A DNA stretch of 64,000 nt from NCBI RefSeq assembly GCF_003719825.1, contig NZ_RIBS01000005.1:359921-423920 (forward strand), given 5' to 3'. The DNA comes from Montanilutibacter psychrotolerans (GTDB lineage: Bacteria > Pseudomonadota > Gammaproteobacteria > Xanthomonadales > Xanthomonadaceae). The position numbers were made by a program, and so were the translations under genes. Under the pieces are notes generated by a model. That model had not been told where the DNA came from and did no database searches. It was given only the letters and a program-made list of their open reading frames with translations. This document shows positions 1 to 8,682 of the stretch, piece after piece. The stretch's first letter is position 1. The number at the start of each line of letters is the position of its first letter.

Positions 1-3000
1 GCTGCGACGTCGTTCTCGTCGAGTTCCAGCGTCTGCACGTCGAGTCGTGCCTCGCGCCACACCACCTGGACCGGCGCGTCCAGGCCCTCCCACAGCACCG
101 CGGTGCGCAGGACGTCGTGGCGGTCGATGACCTGCTGCAGGGCCTGCACGAAGTCGTCGAGCTGCGCGCGCGCATCGAAGCCCAGGGTAATCGACAGCAA
201 GTAGGGATCGCGGTCCTGCTGCAGCAGGTGGTGGAACAGGATGCCTTCCTGCAGCGGAGCCAGCGGATAGATGTCTTGTACGTTGGCAGCACCGCCAGGC
301 ACTGCATCGACGATGCGCGCGATCTGCGCCGCATCCAGATCGATCAGTGGCAGCATCTGCGGCGTGATCGCCTCGCAGCCCGGCGGGATGGCATTGGCCG
401 GCACCGTCACTGGGTGCCGACCAGCACGTGAGGCCTGTTCCACGCCTTGCGCCAGCGCAGCCAGCGTCGGTCGCGAGAACAGAGCACTGATGTCGGCCTG
501 CAGACCGTCGCGCCGCAGGCGTTCCATCAGTTGCACCGCCAGAAGCGAGTGCCCGCCGAGTTCGAAGAAGTTGTCATGACGCCCCACCTTCTCCACGCGC
601 AGCAGCTCGCTCCAGATCTGCGCCAGCGTGGTCTCGACCTCGCCTTGCGGTGCCTCGTAGACGCGTTGCGCGAACGCCGCGCCATCGGGCGCCGGCAGTG
701 CCTTGCGATCGAGCTTGCCGTTTGGCGTCAGCGGCAGCGCCTCCAGCACCACGTAGGCCGCCGGCACCATGTAATCGGGCAACACCTGCGCCAATGCTTC
801 GCGCAGGACGTGCGCTTCGGGCTTCGTATCGTCCGCGGACACGATGTAGGCCACCAGGCGCACTTCACCGGGTGCATCCTCGCGCGCCAACACCGCGACC
901 TCACGCACGCCGGGTTGGCTGGCCAGCTGCGCTTCGATCTCGCCCGGCTCGATACGCAAGCCGCGGATCTTCACCTGATGGTCGTTGCGTCCGAGGTACT
1001 CGATCGTGCCGTCCGATCGCCAGCGGCCCAGATCGCCGGTCTTGTACATCCGCGCATCGGGCTGCGTCGCGAACGGGTCTTCGACGAAACGTTCGGCGGT
1101 GAGCTCCGGACGATTCAGATAGCCGCGCGCCACCTGTGCGCCGCCGATGTGGATCTCGCCCGGTGCGCCCGCCGGCACCGGCTGGCCGTGACGGTCCAGC
1201 AGGTAGATCTGGGTGTTCGCGATCGGCCGACCGATGTGGATGACGGCGTCGTCGTGACGAGTCAGGCCCGATGTCGCCACCACCGTCGCTTCGGTGGGGC
1301 CGTAGTTGTTCACCAACGCGAACGGCAGGTCCGCCGTCGGCAAGCGACTCAAACGATCGCCGCCGGTCAGCAGCGTGCGCAGGCCTTGGCGCTTGCCCTG
1401 CCCTCGCGCCAAGGCCGTGTCGGCCAGCGCGGTCACCAGGAAGCTGGTCTGCAGGTCCTGTCCTTCCCACCACGACAACAACGCCGACGGATCACCCGCC
1501 GATGCCGAAGGTGGCAACGCCAGCGTCGCGCCCTGGCACAGCGCGGGCCACACCTCCCACGTGCAGGCGTCGAAGGCGACGCCAGCCGTGCTCGAGCTGC
1601 GTTCGCCCGGGGCGAGCGGGAACGTCTCGCCGTGCCAGCCGATCAGATTGGCCAGATGCCGGTGCTCCACCATCACGCCATTCGGGCGTCCGGTCGAACC
1701 GGAGGTGTAGATCACGTAGGCCAGGTGACTCGGGTCCGCAGTTGCCTCGCAAACGGGCACCGCGGTGGCCGGCTGCGCATCCCATGGGCGCTGCGCAGCG
1801 TCCACCTCGATCACGGTCCAGTCGCCCGACAGATTCCCGCTAAACGTCAGATCGGCCTGGGTCAGCACGACGCGGGGCGCGCTGTCGCCGAGCATGTCGC
1901 GCAGCCGCTCCGGTGGCGATGTCGGATCCAGCGGCACATAGGCACCACCGGCCTTCAGCACGGCCAGCATCGCCATCACCAGGTCCGGTCCGCGCCGTAG
2001 GCACAGAGCCACCCGCTCTTCGGCATCGACACCCAGCGCACGCAGTTGATGCGCCAAGCGGTTTGCGCCCTCGTCCAGCGCCTGATAGCTCAGGCGCTGG
2101 CCTTCGTATTCGATCGCCACGGCCTGCGGCGTCCGCGCCACCTGCCGTTCGAACAGCTCATGCACGTACAGACCCTGCGGGTACGCACGGGCAGTGTCGT
2201 TCCACGTCGTCACAACCTGGCGACGCTCCGCCTCGCCGACGATCGCAATCGCATCCACCGCTTGCGCGTCGTCGCGCACCATGCCGCGTAGCACCGCCTC
2301 CAGATAGCCGAGGTGACGCTGCATCGTCGCGGGCTCGAACAAGGCGCTCGCGAAGTTCAACGTACCGACGATGCGTTCCTGGGCTTCCTGCAGCTCCAGG
2401 GTCAGGTCGAACTTGGCGTCAGTCGCCTGGGGCGCAAGCTGTTCCACGCCAAGGCCGTCCAGTTCGAACGCCGTCTGCGGCACGTTCTGCCAGGCGAACA
2501 TGAGCTGGAAGATGGGACTGTGCGCCATCGTGCGCTGCGGATTGAGCGCTTCCACCACCTGTTCGAACGGCACGTCCTGATGGCTTTGTGCCTGCAACGC
2601 GCGCTCGCGAACTTGCGAAAGCAACTGCGACACGCTCGGGCGATCGCTGAAATCCAGGCGCAACGCCAAGGTGTTGACGAAGAATCCGATCAGCGGCTCC
2701 ACTTCGACGCAGCTGCGATTGGCGATCGGCGTGCCGATCACCACCTCGTCTTGTCCCGCCAGGCGCGTCACCACGGCGCCCCACGCCGCGAGCAGCGTCA
2801 TGTACAAGGTCGCGCCATGACGCCGCGACAGCGCCTTCAGCGCCGCTGTCAACTCGCGATCGAACTCGATCGGCAGGCACTGGCCCTTGTAGTCCTGCAC
2901 CGCGGGGCGCGGCTTGTCGGTCGGCAAGCTGACCAGCGTCGGCGCGTTGGCGAGTTGCGCGCGCCAGTAGGCCAGTTGCTGCTGTTGCACTTCACCGCTG

Positions 3001-5393
3001 AGCCAATCGCGCTGCCACACCGCGTAATCGGCGTACTGCACGGGCAGCCCCGGCAGCGGGTCGGTCGCGAGAGCCACGCCCTCCACCGCATAGCCGCGAT
3101 ACAACGCGCCGAGTTCGCGCGCCAGAACATCCAGAGACCAGCCGTCGGAGACGATGTGGTGCATCGTCAGCAGCAACACATGCTCTTGCGCATCCAGGCG
3201 CAGCAGGCGCCCACGGATCAGCGGCCCTTGCGCGAGGTCGAACGGCGTACTGGCCTCGATGCGGCGCCAGTCGTCGACCGCGTCCGCACGCGGCCGACCA
3301 TCAACGGTCAAATCCTGTCGTGTGAGCGCAAAGGTGGCCGCTTCGACGATGGATTGCGCCGGCTGGCCGTCCACCAGCGCGAAGTGCGTGCGCAGCGCTT
3401 CGTGACGCTGCACGATACGATCCAACGCAGCCTGCAACGCGGCCTCATCCAGCGATCCGCGTAGGCTCAGCGCGTACGAAAGGATATAGGCGGCACTGGC
3501 CTGCGTTCCCATGCGCGAGATGAACCACAGGCGCTGCTGCGCGAACGACAGCGGCAAGACTCCCGAACGCTTGCCCGATACGAGCGCGGGCAGTCTCCCG
3601 GATTGCGTTTGCTCGGCCAAAGCCGTGGCGAGGTCATGAAGCACCGGGTGCGCAAAGAGGCTGGACAGCGCCACCTCCAGGCCCAGCCGCTGGCGCACCC
3701 GCGAACCCATCTGCGCGGCCAGCAGCGAATGACCGCCGATCTCGAAGAAGTGGTCGTTCCGGCCGATACGCTCGACGCGTAGCAGCTCGCTCCAGATCTG
3801 CGCCAGCGTGCTTTCGGTGTCCCCTTGCGGGGGCTCGTAAGCGCGCTGCGGGATGCCAGACGCCGCGGGCGCAGGCAAGGCGTTGCGATCGACCTTGCCG
3901 TTCGGTGTCAATGGCAAGGTCGGCAGAAGCACCCACGCGGCTGGCACCATGTAGTCCGGCAACGTTTGCGCGAGCGCGTCGCGCAAGGCCTGCGGGTCGA
4001 GTTCAGCGTCCGTTGCGCCGACCACATAGGCGGCCAGGTACTTCTCGCCCGGTACGTCTTCCCGCGCCAGCACGAGCGCTTCGCGCACAGCGGGCTGCCC
4101 CAGCAGCTTGGCTTCGATCTCGCCCAGCTCGATGCGGAAACCGCGGATCTTCACCTGATGATCGTTGCGGCCGACGTATTCCAGCGTGCCATCCGCACGC
4201 CAGCGGCCCAGGTCACCGGTCTTGTACAGGCGCGACGAGGGTTCCGCCGCGAACGGATCGGCCACGAAGCGTTCGCGGGTCAACTCCGGTTGATTCAGAT
4301 AGCCGCGGGCTACGCCAGCGCCGCCGATGAAGATCTCGCCGATCTCGCCGCGAGACACCAGTTGGCCGAGTTCATCGAGCAGATGGATCGTGGTGTTGGC
4401 TACCGGCCGCCCGATCGATGGGTCGAATCCGTCGGCGCGGGCCATGCGGATCCAGGTGGAGTACGTCGTGGTCTCCGAGGGGCCGTAGAGATTGCAGACG
4501 TTGGCAACCGCGGTCGTCTCGAACACTTCCTCCACCAGCTGACGCTTCAGCGGCTCACCCGCGACATTGATGACGAGCACGCTCGGTGGCACGGCTTGCT
4601 GACTCACGATCGCCTGCAGGGCCGACGGCACCGTGTTGATCAATGACACCGGCAACGCCCGCGTAGCGAGCGCGAGAATGTTGTCGATCAGATGCACGCA
4701 GCCGCCGCAGCTCAAGGGTGCGAAGCATTCGAAGACGGCCAGGTCGAAGTTCAACGAGGTCGAGAACAGTGTGTGCTGCAACTCTTCCACCGAGAACGAC
4801 TGCCGCGCCCAGTGAATGAAGTTGACCGCGTTGGCGTGCTCGATCATCACGCCCTTCGGCTGGCCGGTGGAACCGGACGTGTAGATCACATAGGCCAGAT
4901 GGCTCGACGTGAGACCGAGATTGGCTACCGCGAGGTTGTCAGCCGACAACGCCTCCCAAGGCCGCTGAGGACCATCGAGTTCCAGAACCTTCGCTCCGGC
5001 TCCGATATCGCGTGCAACTGCCAGGTCGACTTGCGTGAGCACCACGCGCGGCTGGCTGTCGTTAAGCATGTACGCCAGTCGCTCGCGCGGGTACGCCGGG
5101 TCGAGCGGCACGTATGCCCCACCGGCTTTAAGCACCGCGAGGATCGCCACCACCATGTCGACGTTGCGCTGCAGACAGATGCCCACGCGCTCGTCCTGGC
5201 CGACGCCGAGGTCGCGAAGATGGTGAGCTAGTCGGTTGGCGCGCTCGTTGAGCTCCTGATAGCTCAGCTGCCGACCCTCGTGCTCCAAGGCGATGGCCTG
5301 CGGCGTCGCCGCGGCCTGACGCTCGAACAACTCGTGGATGCAGCTCGGCGCGTTCGACGAGATTTCTTCGGGGCTGGCTTCGTACTTGTTCAT
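1..5393 (-). CDS. Nonribosomal peptide synthetase NRPS1 (5' part, A-T-C-A-T-dual E/C, truncated by window edge)
   Basis: Modular enzyme that activates amino acids as adenylates and joins them on phosphopantetheine carriers. One uninterrupted minus-strand frame runs from ATG 5393-5391 off the left edge (about 1797 residues visible). It has no N-terminal C domain. A1 spans about residues 20-480 and its specificity residues read DLFNNALTYK, the established Ala code. T1 carries Ser556 (GGHSLLAAQ). C2 has HHIVSDG at 745-751. A2 reads DAWFLGNVVK, the established Leu code, and T2 carries Ser1616. The next C domain begins with the PLAPLQEGILFHHLL-type signature of dual epimerisation/condensation domains, so Leu is probably turned to D-Leu. 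The start is supported by AAGGAT about 10 nt upstream. It diverges from the peptide operon, and decayed C-domain sequence lies just upstream. Substrates are inferred by eye-alignment to PheA positions. Confidence 0.95.
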   Translation of the reverse strand, partial: MNKYEASPEEISSNAPSCIHELFERQAAATPQAIALEHEGRQLSYQELNERANRLAHHLRDLGVGQDERVGICLQRNVDMVVAILAVLKAGGAYVPLDPAYPRERLAYMLNDSQPRVVLTQVDLAVARDIGAGAKVLELDGPQRPWEALSADNLAVANLGLTSSHLAYVIYTSGSTGQPKGVMIEHANAVNFIHWARQSFSVEELQHTLFSTSLNFDLAVFECFAPLSCGGCVHLIDNILALATRALPVSLINTVPSALQAIVSQQAVPPSVLVINVAGEPLKRQLVEEVFETTAVANVCNLYGPSETTTYSTWIRMARADGFDPSIGRPVANTTIHLLDELGQLVSRGEIGEIFIGGAGVARGYLNQPELTRERFVADPFAAEPSSRLYKTGDLGRWRADGTLEYVGRNDHQVKIRGFRIELGEIEAKLLGQPAVREALVLAREDVPGEKYLAAYVVGATDAELDPQALRDALAQTLPDYMVPAAWVLLPTLPLTPNGKVDRNALPAPAASGIPQRAYEPPQGDTESTLAQIWSELLRVERIGRNDHFFEIGGHSLLAAQMGSRVRQRLGLEVALSSLFAHPVLHDLATALAEQTQSGRLPALVSGKRSGVLPLSFAQQRLWFISRMGTQASAAYILSYALSLRGSLDEAALQAALDRIVQRHEALRTHFALVDGQPAQSIVEAATFALTRQDLTVDGRPRADAVDDWRRIEASTPFDLAQGPLIRGRLLRLDAQEHVLLLTMHHIVSDGWSLDVLARELGALYRGYAVEGVALATDPLPGLPVQYADYAVWQRDWLSGEVQQQQLAYWRAQLANAPTLVSLPTDKPRPAVQDYKGQCLPIEFDRELTAALKALSRRHGATLYMTLLAAWGAVVTRLAGQDEVVIGTPIANRSCVEVEPLIGFFVNTLALRLDFSDRPSVSQLLSQVRERALQAQSHQDVPFEQVVEALNPQRTMAHSPIFQLMFAWQNVPQTAFELDGLGVEQLAPQATDAKFDLTLELQEAQERIVGTLNFASALFEPATMQRHLGYLEAVLRGMVRDDAQAVDAIAIVGEAERRQVVTTWNDTARAYPQGLYVHELFERQVARTPQAVAIEYEGQRLSYQALDEGANRLAHQLRALGVDAEERVALCLRRGPDLVMAMLAVLKAGGAYVPLDPTSPPERLRDMLGDSAPRVVLTQADLTFSGNLSGDWTVIEVDAAQRPWDAQPATAVPVCEATADPSHLAYVIYTSGSTGRPNGVMVEHRHLANLIGWHGETFPLAPGERSSSTAGVAFDACTWEVWPALCQGATLALPPSASAGDPSALLSWWEGQDLQTSFLVTALADTALARGQGKRQGLRTLLTGGDRLSRLPTADLPFALVNNYGPTEATVVATSGLTRHDDAVIHIGRPIANTQIYLLDRHGQPVPAGAPGEIHIGGAQVARGYLNRPELTAERFVEDPFATQPDARMYKTGDLGRWRSDGTIEYLGRNDHQVKIRGLRIEPGEIEAQLASQPGVREVAVLAREDAPGEVRLVAYIVSADDTKPEAHVLREALAQVLPDYMVPAAYVVLEALPLTPNGKLDRKALPAPDGAAFAQRVYEAPQGEVETTLAQIWSELLRVEKVGRHDNFFELGGHSLLAVQLMERLRRDGLQADISALFSRPTLAALAQGVEQASRAGRHPVTVPANAIPPGCEAITPQMLPLIDLDAAQIARIVDAVPGGAANVQDIYPLAPLQEGILFHHLLQQDRDPYLLSITLGFDARAQLDDFVQALQQVIDRHDVLRTAVLWEGLDAPVQVVWREARLDVQTLELDENDVA

Positions 5394-5905
5394 TCCAAAA
5401 TCCTTTTGGTTATCCCAACCGCCCAGGCGTCTGGCAACAGTCGTCGGCCGTCTGCGGCATCGCTGCGCAAACTCCATCCAGGACAGGCCGTTGTTGGAAC
5501 TGTGTCGTCGCGTGGGATGTAGGACATCTCGATGAGGTCGAACCCTCGCTCGGCGTCAGCGTGGGTGTTGCTGCAGACGAGTAACCAACTCCGCCTGCAT
5601 CAGCGCTACAAATCAGATGGCGTGCGAAAGATCTCTTGTGGATCAACGCCTGTTCCGCGTCGTCCAAGAGGCAGAGATCGAGCCGGTGCAACCACGATCC
5701 AACGTCGTCCGCAATCACTGCATGCGATCGCTTTCGCTCCGCTCCAGAACGATGCGTAAGGCGTCGTTGGTGTGGAGAACATGCTTGATGACGGCCTCGA
5801 AGCGATCGAGGTCGAGCGCGCCTAGCTAGGCGATTTCAGAGCGGGCGGTTGATCCAGCACTGCTTGCTGGGGCGAACTCAACGGATGCAGAACTTCGGTG
5901 CTCAT
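5394..5905 (-). pseudogene. Degraded N-terminal (starter-type) condensation domain of NRPS1
   Basis: Directly upstream of NRPS1, fragments of a condensation domain appear in different minus-strand frames. From ATG 5905 a frame reads MSTEVLHPLSSPQQAVLDQ and soon meets TAG (5824-5822). A second frame then reads GALDLDRFEAVIKHVLHTND followed by ALRIVL (about 5822-5740), the typical '...L...R..F..A...V...HDALR' helix of C domains, and ends in TGA. A third frame starting at GTG 5718 has HRLDL and EQALIHKRSFARHL. Near 5540 another frame reads FDLIEMSYIPRDD. About 510 bp replaces the usual 1.3 kb, so there are internal deletions as well as frameshifts. The MSTEVLHPLS-type N-terminus fits a starter C domain. 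This suggests NRPS1 once began with lipoinitiation or another starter condensation, and that ATG 5393 is a secondary start. Frame assignments were made by hand. Confidence 0.6.
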
Positions 5906-7231
5906 AGGCGTGAGACCTTCCTTGTCGATGGTTCGAGCCAGACACGGCGCGCTACTACCCACCACCCACGCGTGAGAGCGGGCGGAATCTGGCGAATGCG
6001 CTGCCGTACCTAACAGGTAGTCCCGATCAATCCGATCGCTCGGGCACCAGGATCTCCAACTGCCGCAACGTGCGACTGGCCAAAGCCAGAGCGCTCACGA
6101 ACAAGCCGCAACGCGGATTGGATCGCGTCGCAGATCAATGACCACAACATCAGGCGCGCTTGATTGATGGAAGCCGCAACCAGCATCGAACCCGCGAACG
6201 CGCCGACAACGCCGGTCGACATCACCAGGCCGATCACATTGGTGGAATCTGTTGCCACGTAGAGGTGTGGCGGCCACTTCGGCCCGAGAAACAACGACAG
6301 CTTCCTGCTGCATGAACTCCATCCTTGAAGTCGAACTTCACGTCGTTGAGACAACAACTCTCTCTACTTCTGTAGCGAGACTACGCATCTATACATTGAA
6401 CTCTTGTTACACGAAACGGCGAAGGTTTGAGTTCGTGCAACTCGTCAAACTTTTTCGACGTTCAACTTCTGCGTTCATCAATGAGGTGCACTCACTCGAC
6501 TTCGCATTGCTTAGCGAAGCGCGCTTTGCCACGGTGAGCCAAGCGCGTTGATGCACATCGCTGAGAGCAAGTGCGAAGAGATCGTGGCACCGCGCGGCAT
6601 CAGAGACCAGACCGCAATGTTGGAACACTGTGATCTGCAGCGACTCCGTGTCGGTCGACAAGAATTCTCGATGAGCACCATCGACATCAGTCATGCCGAG
6701 CCTCTTCTAAAAGCGCATGACATCGACAGCGCCGCGGTAGTCGCCGGCAACACGGCGTCGGACCGTATCGCCTTGTCCGCGAGTGTCGAAACTGGCGATA
6801 GTGACAGTTGACCGAACAACGATCCGGGCCGACCCGTAGCACGCAAAGCGCTTTGCGCGGAACCGCCAGTTCTCGTAGTCGTACGACGTCTTGATGCGCG
6901 GCAACGATGCGCAGCATCTTCTCCAGAATGCATGCGGCGCGGCCGCAATTCCCCCGCCATGTGCAGCGGACTCGATCGTCGCAAGTCACCTGCACTACGA
7001 CATCACCGGATCCAATCCGCCAGGAAGATCGCATGCCGGGTTTGCTTGCGCTTGCCAACATCAGCAGGCGGCGCCGACATGGGTGTGCCCCCTGCTCTAC
7101 CGGTTGTGACGCATCCAGCCACACCAGTTCATCGCGTCATGAAGTTTGGCCATCCATAAGCTGCGTAATCAACGCGTGAACGTTTCGATACGAAGACATG
7201 AAAGCATGACGTGGCTGCGCGTTCTGCCAGC
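5906..7231. other. Non-coding, apparently decayed lower-GC region between NRPS1 and the peptide operon
   Basis: About 1.3 kb with no convincing intact gene. Short open frames exist on both strands, but none has good codon usage, a ribosome binding site or a recognisable family. The stretch around 6300-6560 is clearly less GC-rich than its flanks and holds several inverted repeats, including TGAAGT-CGA-ACTTCA at 6326-6340. Another pair is GTTTGA (6425-6430) with TCAAAC (6445-6450), followed by five T. A membrane-protein-like fragment is listed separately. The pattern fits gene decay plus a divergent regulatory region, but nothing here proves which. Confidence 0.5.
6100..6258 (-). pseudogene. 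Possible remnant of a major-facilitator transporter
   Basis: In the minus frame opening at 6357, residues 34-86 form a hydrophobic stretch containing VIGLVMSTGVVGAFAGSML followed by RLMLWSLICDAIQSALRLV. The 'GLVMS.G.VGA..GS.L' spacing resembles a transmembrane helix of MFS exporters, which often accompany NRPS clusters. The frame lacks the rest of a transporter and ends at 6010. It could equally be chance hydrophobicity, so the call is tentative. Confidence 0.3.
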
Positions 7232-7260
7232 TTGACGTGATGGCGGCACACCGATAAATA
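7232..7260 (+). promoter_or_regulatory. Candidate sigma-70-type promoter of the peptide/HDO operon
   Basis: TTGACG (7232-7237) matches the -35 consensus at five of six positions. A 17-nt spacer follows, then TAAATA (7255-7260), a modest -10; GATAAA at 7253-7258 is an alternative. Transcription would start near 7267, giving a leader of about 105 nt before the 64-residue peptide ORF. It is the best -35/-10 pair I saw in the 140 bp upstream of that ORF. Confidence 0.4.
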
Positions 7261-7266
7261 CGCCGC

Positions 7267-7286
7267 GAGACTTTCTTCAGAGTCTC
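7267..7286 (+). promoter_or_regulatory. Inverted repeat at the predicted start of the peptide operon transcript
   Basis: GAGACT (7267-7272) and AGTCTC (7281-7286) form a perfect 6-bp dyad with an 8-nt centre. It sits at the predicted transcription start, so it could be a repressor operator or a 5'-UTR hairpin. No regulator gene is visible nearby. Confidence 0.35.
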
Positions 7287-7372
7287 AAAGGGAAGTTCCT
7301 ACCATCCACTTCAGCTGCATGGGCACATGCGGTCTGCGACTGCTGGGTGCCCCAAGGAAGGAGTCCGATCAC

Positions 7373-7567
7373 ATGGAAACGAAAGCCGAAACCATCCGGA
7401 AGCCCTTGAAAGAGAACGAAGTAGTCATTCACGTCCCCAAGGGGACCGCCGGCAACGTACGAGTAGTCGAGGCCGATGCGCCCACTCTCAACACGGAAAT
7501 CACGGTTCAAGTCAGCAAGAACCGCCGCCCTGGTGTGATTCCGGTTCTGGGCGTCATCGTCAAGTAA
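7373..7567 (+). CDS. Small peptide, candidate RiPP precursor (64 aa)
   Basis: Encodes 64 residues starting METKAETIRK. The start is set by a strong AAGGAGT about 9 nt upstream; an in-frame ATG at 7319 lacks a comparable site. There is no signal peptide, Cys, Trp, Tyr or Phe. Residues 14-50 look like a charged, beta-prone leader with alternating Val/Ile/Thr. The last 14 residues, RRPGVIPVLGVIVK, are Pro/Gly/Val/Ile-rich and end in Lys, which would suit a core peptide. It is the first gene of an operon whose next gene begins 90 nt downstream, separated by a 14-bp hairpin. I do not recognise its family. The precursor role is inferred from size, position and the RRE-like domains of the downstream enzymes. 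Confidence 0.75.
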   Translation: METKAETIRKPLKENEVVIHVPKGTAGNVRVVEADAPTLNTEITVQVSKNRRPGVIPVLGVIVK

Positions 7568-7592
7568 GGAAACGAACGTAGCGCTTTGTGTC

Positions 7593-7623
7593 CTCCCTGC
7601 CTGCACGACGTGCGGGTAGGGAG
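7593..7623 (+). terminator. Strong hairpin between peptide gene and enzyme genes (probable attenuator or partial terminator)
   Basis: CTCCCTGCCTGCAC (7593-7606) pairs with GTGCGGGTAGGGAG (7610-7623) over 14 bp with two G-U wobbles and a GAC loop. No T-run follows, so it is not a full intrinsic terminator. It could stabilise the upstream mRNA or cause partial termination, giving more peptide than enzyme. That arrangement is known from several RiPP operons. Confidence 0.6.
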
Positions 7624-7657
7624 TGTCTCGCCTGCAGTTCCTACGGAAGGGACGCTT

Positions 7658-8680
7658 ATGCAGCCGCAGCCGCACGTAGTGTTGTCCGATTGCCCTGTTT
7701 TGCGCGCGGACGCCATTGTGCGTATCGCTGACGAACGCAAGGTGGAGATCGAGATCGAGGACGAGGTCTTCACCTTATCCGGCCTTGAGTCGCGGCCGCT
7801 CGCACAAGCGCTCAATCTCCTGAACGGCGTGCGCCCGCTTGCCGACGTGAGCAAGCTTGTAGCCGTTCCAATGGACGGCCTCAACACCGTGCTTGCGCAT
7901 CTCTCGGCCGCGGGTGTGATCAGCAATGAATCCCCTGCCGACTCATTGATGGACCCGTCCGAGTTCGCTCATCTGTGTAGATCGCTGTATGGGCCATGGA
8001 AGGCGCGACTGTTCAGTCATGACCTCTGGCGTGGCCTGGTCGAAGGGACACTGGATCGGCGCATCTTTGTGGGCTGGGCGGTCGAAAGCTATTGGTTCAT
8101 CGAAGGTGTGCTCGATCGACTGCCGATGGCCACGGCATGCAGCGAGAACACAAAGCTGCGCTCGGTCTTCGCTCACCACTTCGCCGAAGAATGGGATCAC
8201 TTCCATTTCTTCACGCGCACGCTGGATGCGCTGGGTGTGGGCGCAGAGCAACGGCAGGTTGGACAACCCTTGCCAAGCACGCGAGCAGTTCTGCACTGGA
8301 TGCGTGCTGCAGCCCGACGAGATCCGCTGCGTTACGCGGCATGCTCGGGTTTCCTCGAGTCCACGGGAGCCGATCGCGCAGCAGCCAGGTCATTTTTTGA
8401 TCATGTGGCGATGCGCTACGACACCCCGGATCGGGCCGCCGTGACGCCGATGGCCGAGCATGTGTCGCTCGATGAGGACTACGGCCACGACACCGTGGTC
8501 GAGAATGCGGCCAACTGCTTCTCAAGCATTTCCCGAGAGCGCGCCCGCCAAGCGGTGCAGAGTGCCTACGGCCTGTTCGAGACCTTGGAGATGTGGTCGA
8601 GCGACATCCTTCGGCACTACGCCGCCCCCTCCTCGCTACCGCTCACAGCACCGCGGATCTACCGCGGAGCGGAGATCTGA
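7658..8680 (+). CDS. RRE-like/PqqC-fold (HDO) diiron-oxidase-like protein 1
   Basis: 340 residues; ATG follows GGAAGGGA. Residues about 18-90 alternate short beta strands (VEIEIEDEVFTL) with helices (PLAQALNLLNGVRP, GLNTVLAHLSAAGVI). This resembles the winged-helix RiPP recognition domains of PqqD and TOMM enzymes. Residues about 110-320 are helical and carry the spaced residues of heme-oxygenase-like iron oxidases (HDO, Haem_oxygenas_2/PqqC/TenA fold): E143, E178-x2-H181, H268-x3-D272 and H277. The usual second ligand of the first helix (ExxH) is replaced here, E143-S-Y-W146. That suggests altered metal binding or a partner-dependent role. HDO2 starts 2 nt after its stop. Substrate unknown; oxidation of the upstream peptide is an inference. 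Confidence 0.7.
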   Translation: MQPQPHVVLSDCPVLRADAIVRIADERKVEIEIEDEVFTLSGLESRPLAQALNLLNGVRPLADVSKLVAVPMDGLNTVLAHLSAAGVISNESPADSLMDPSEFAHLCRSLYGPWKARLFSHDLWRGLVEGTLDRRIFVGWAVESYWFIEGVLDRLPMATACSENTKLRSVFAHHFAEEWDHFHFFTRTLDALGVGAEQRQVGQPLPSTRAVLHWMRAAARRDPLRYAACSGFLESTGADRAAARSFFDHVAMRYDTPDRAAVTPMAEHVSLDEDYGHDTVVENAANCFSSISRERARQAVQSAYGLFETLEMWSSDILRHYAAPSSLPLTAPRIYRGAEI

Positions 8681-8682
8681 CC

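Noticed and set aside
447..2000. 517-codon plus-strand open frame
   Set aside because: It mirrors NRPS1 on the other strand, where continuous A-domain motifs prove the real frame.
6548..6811. 87-codon plus-strand open frame
   Set aside because: No ribosome binding site, no family and atypical codon use; treated as chance in the decayed strip.
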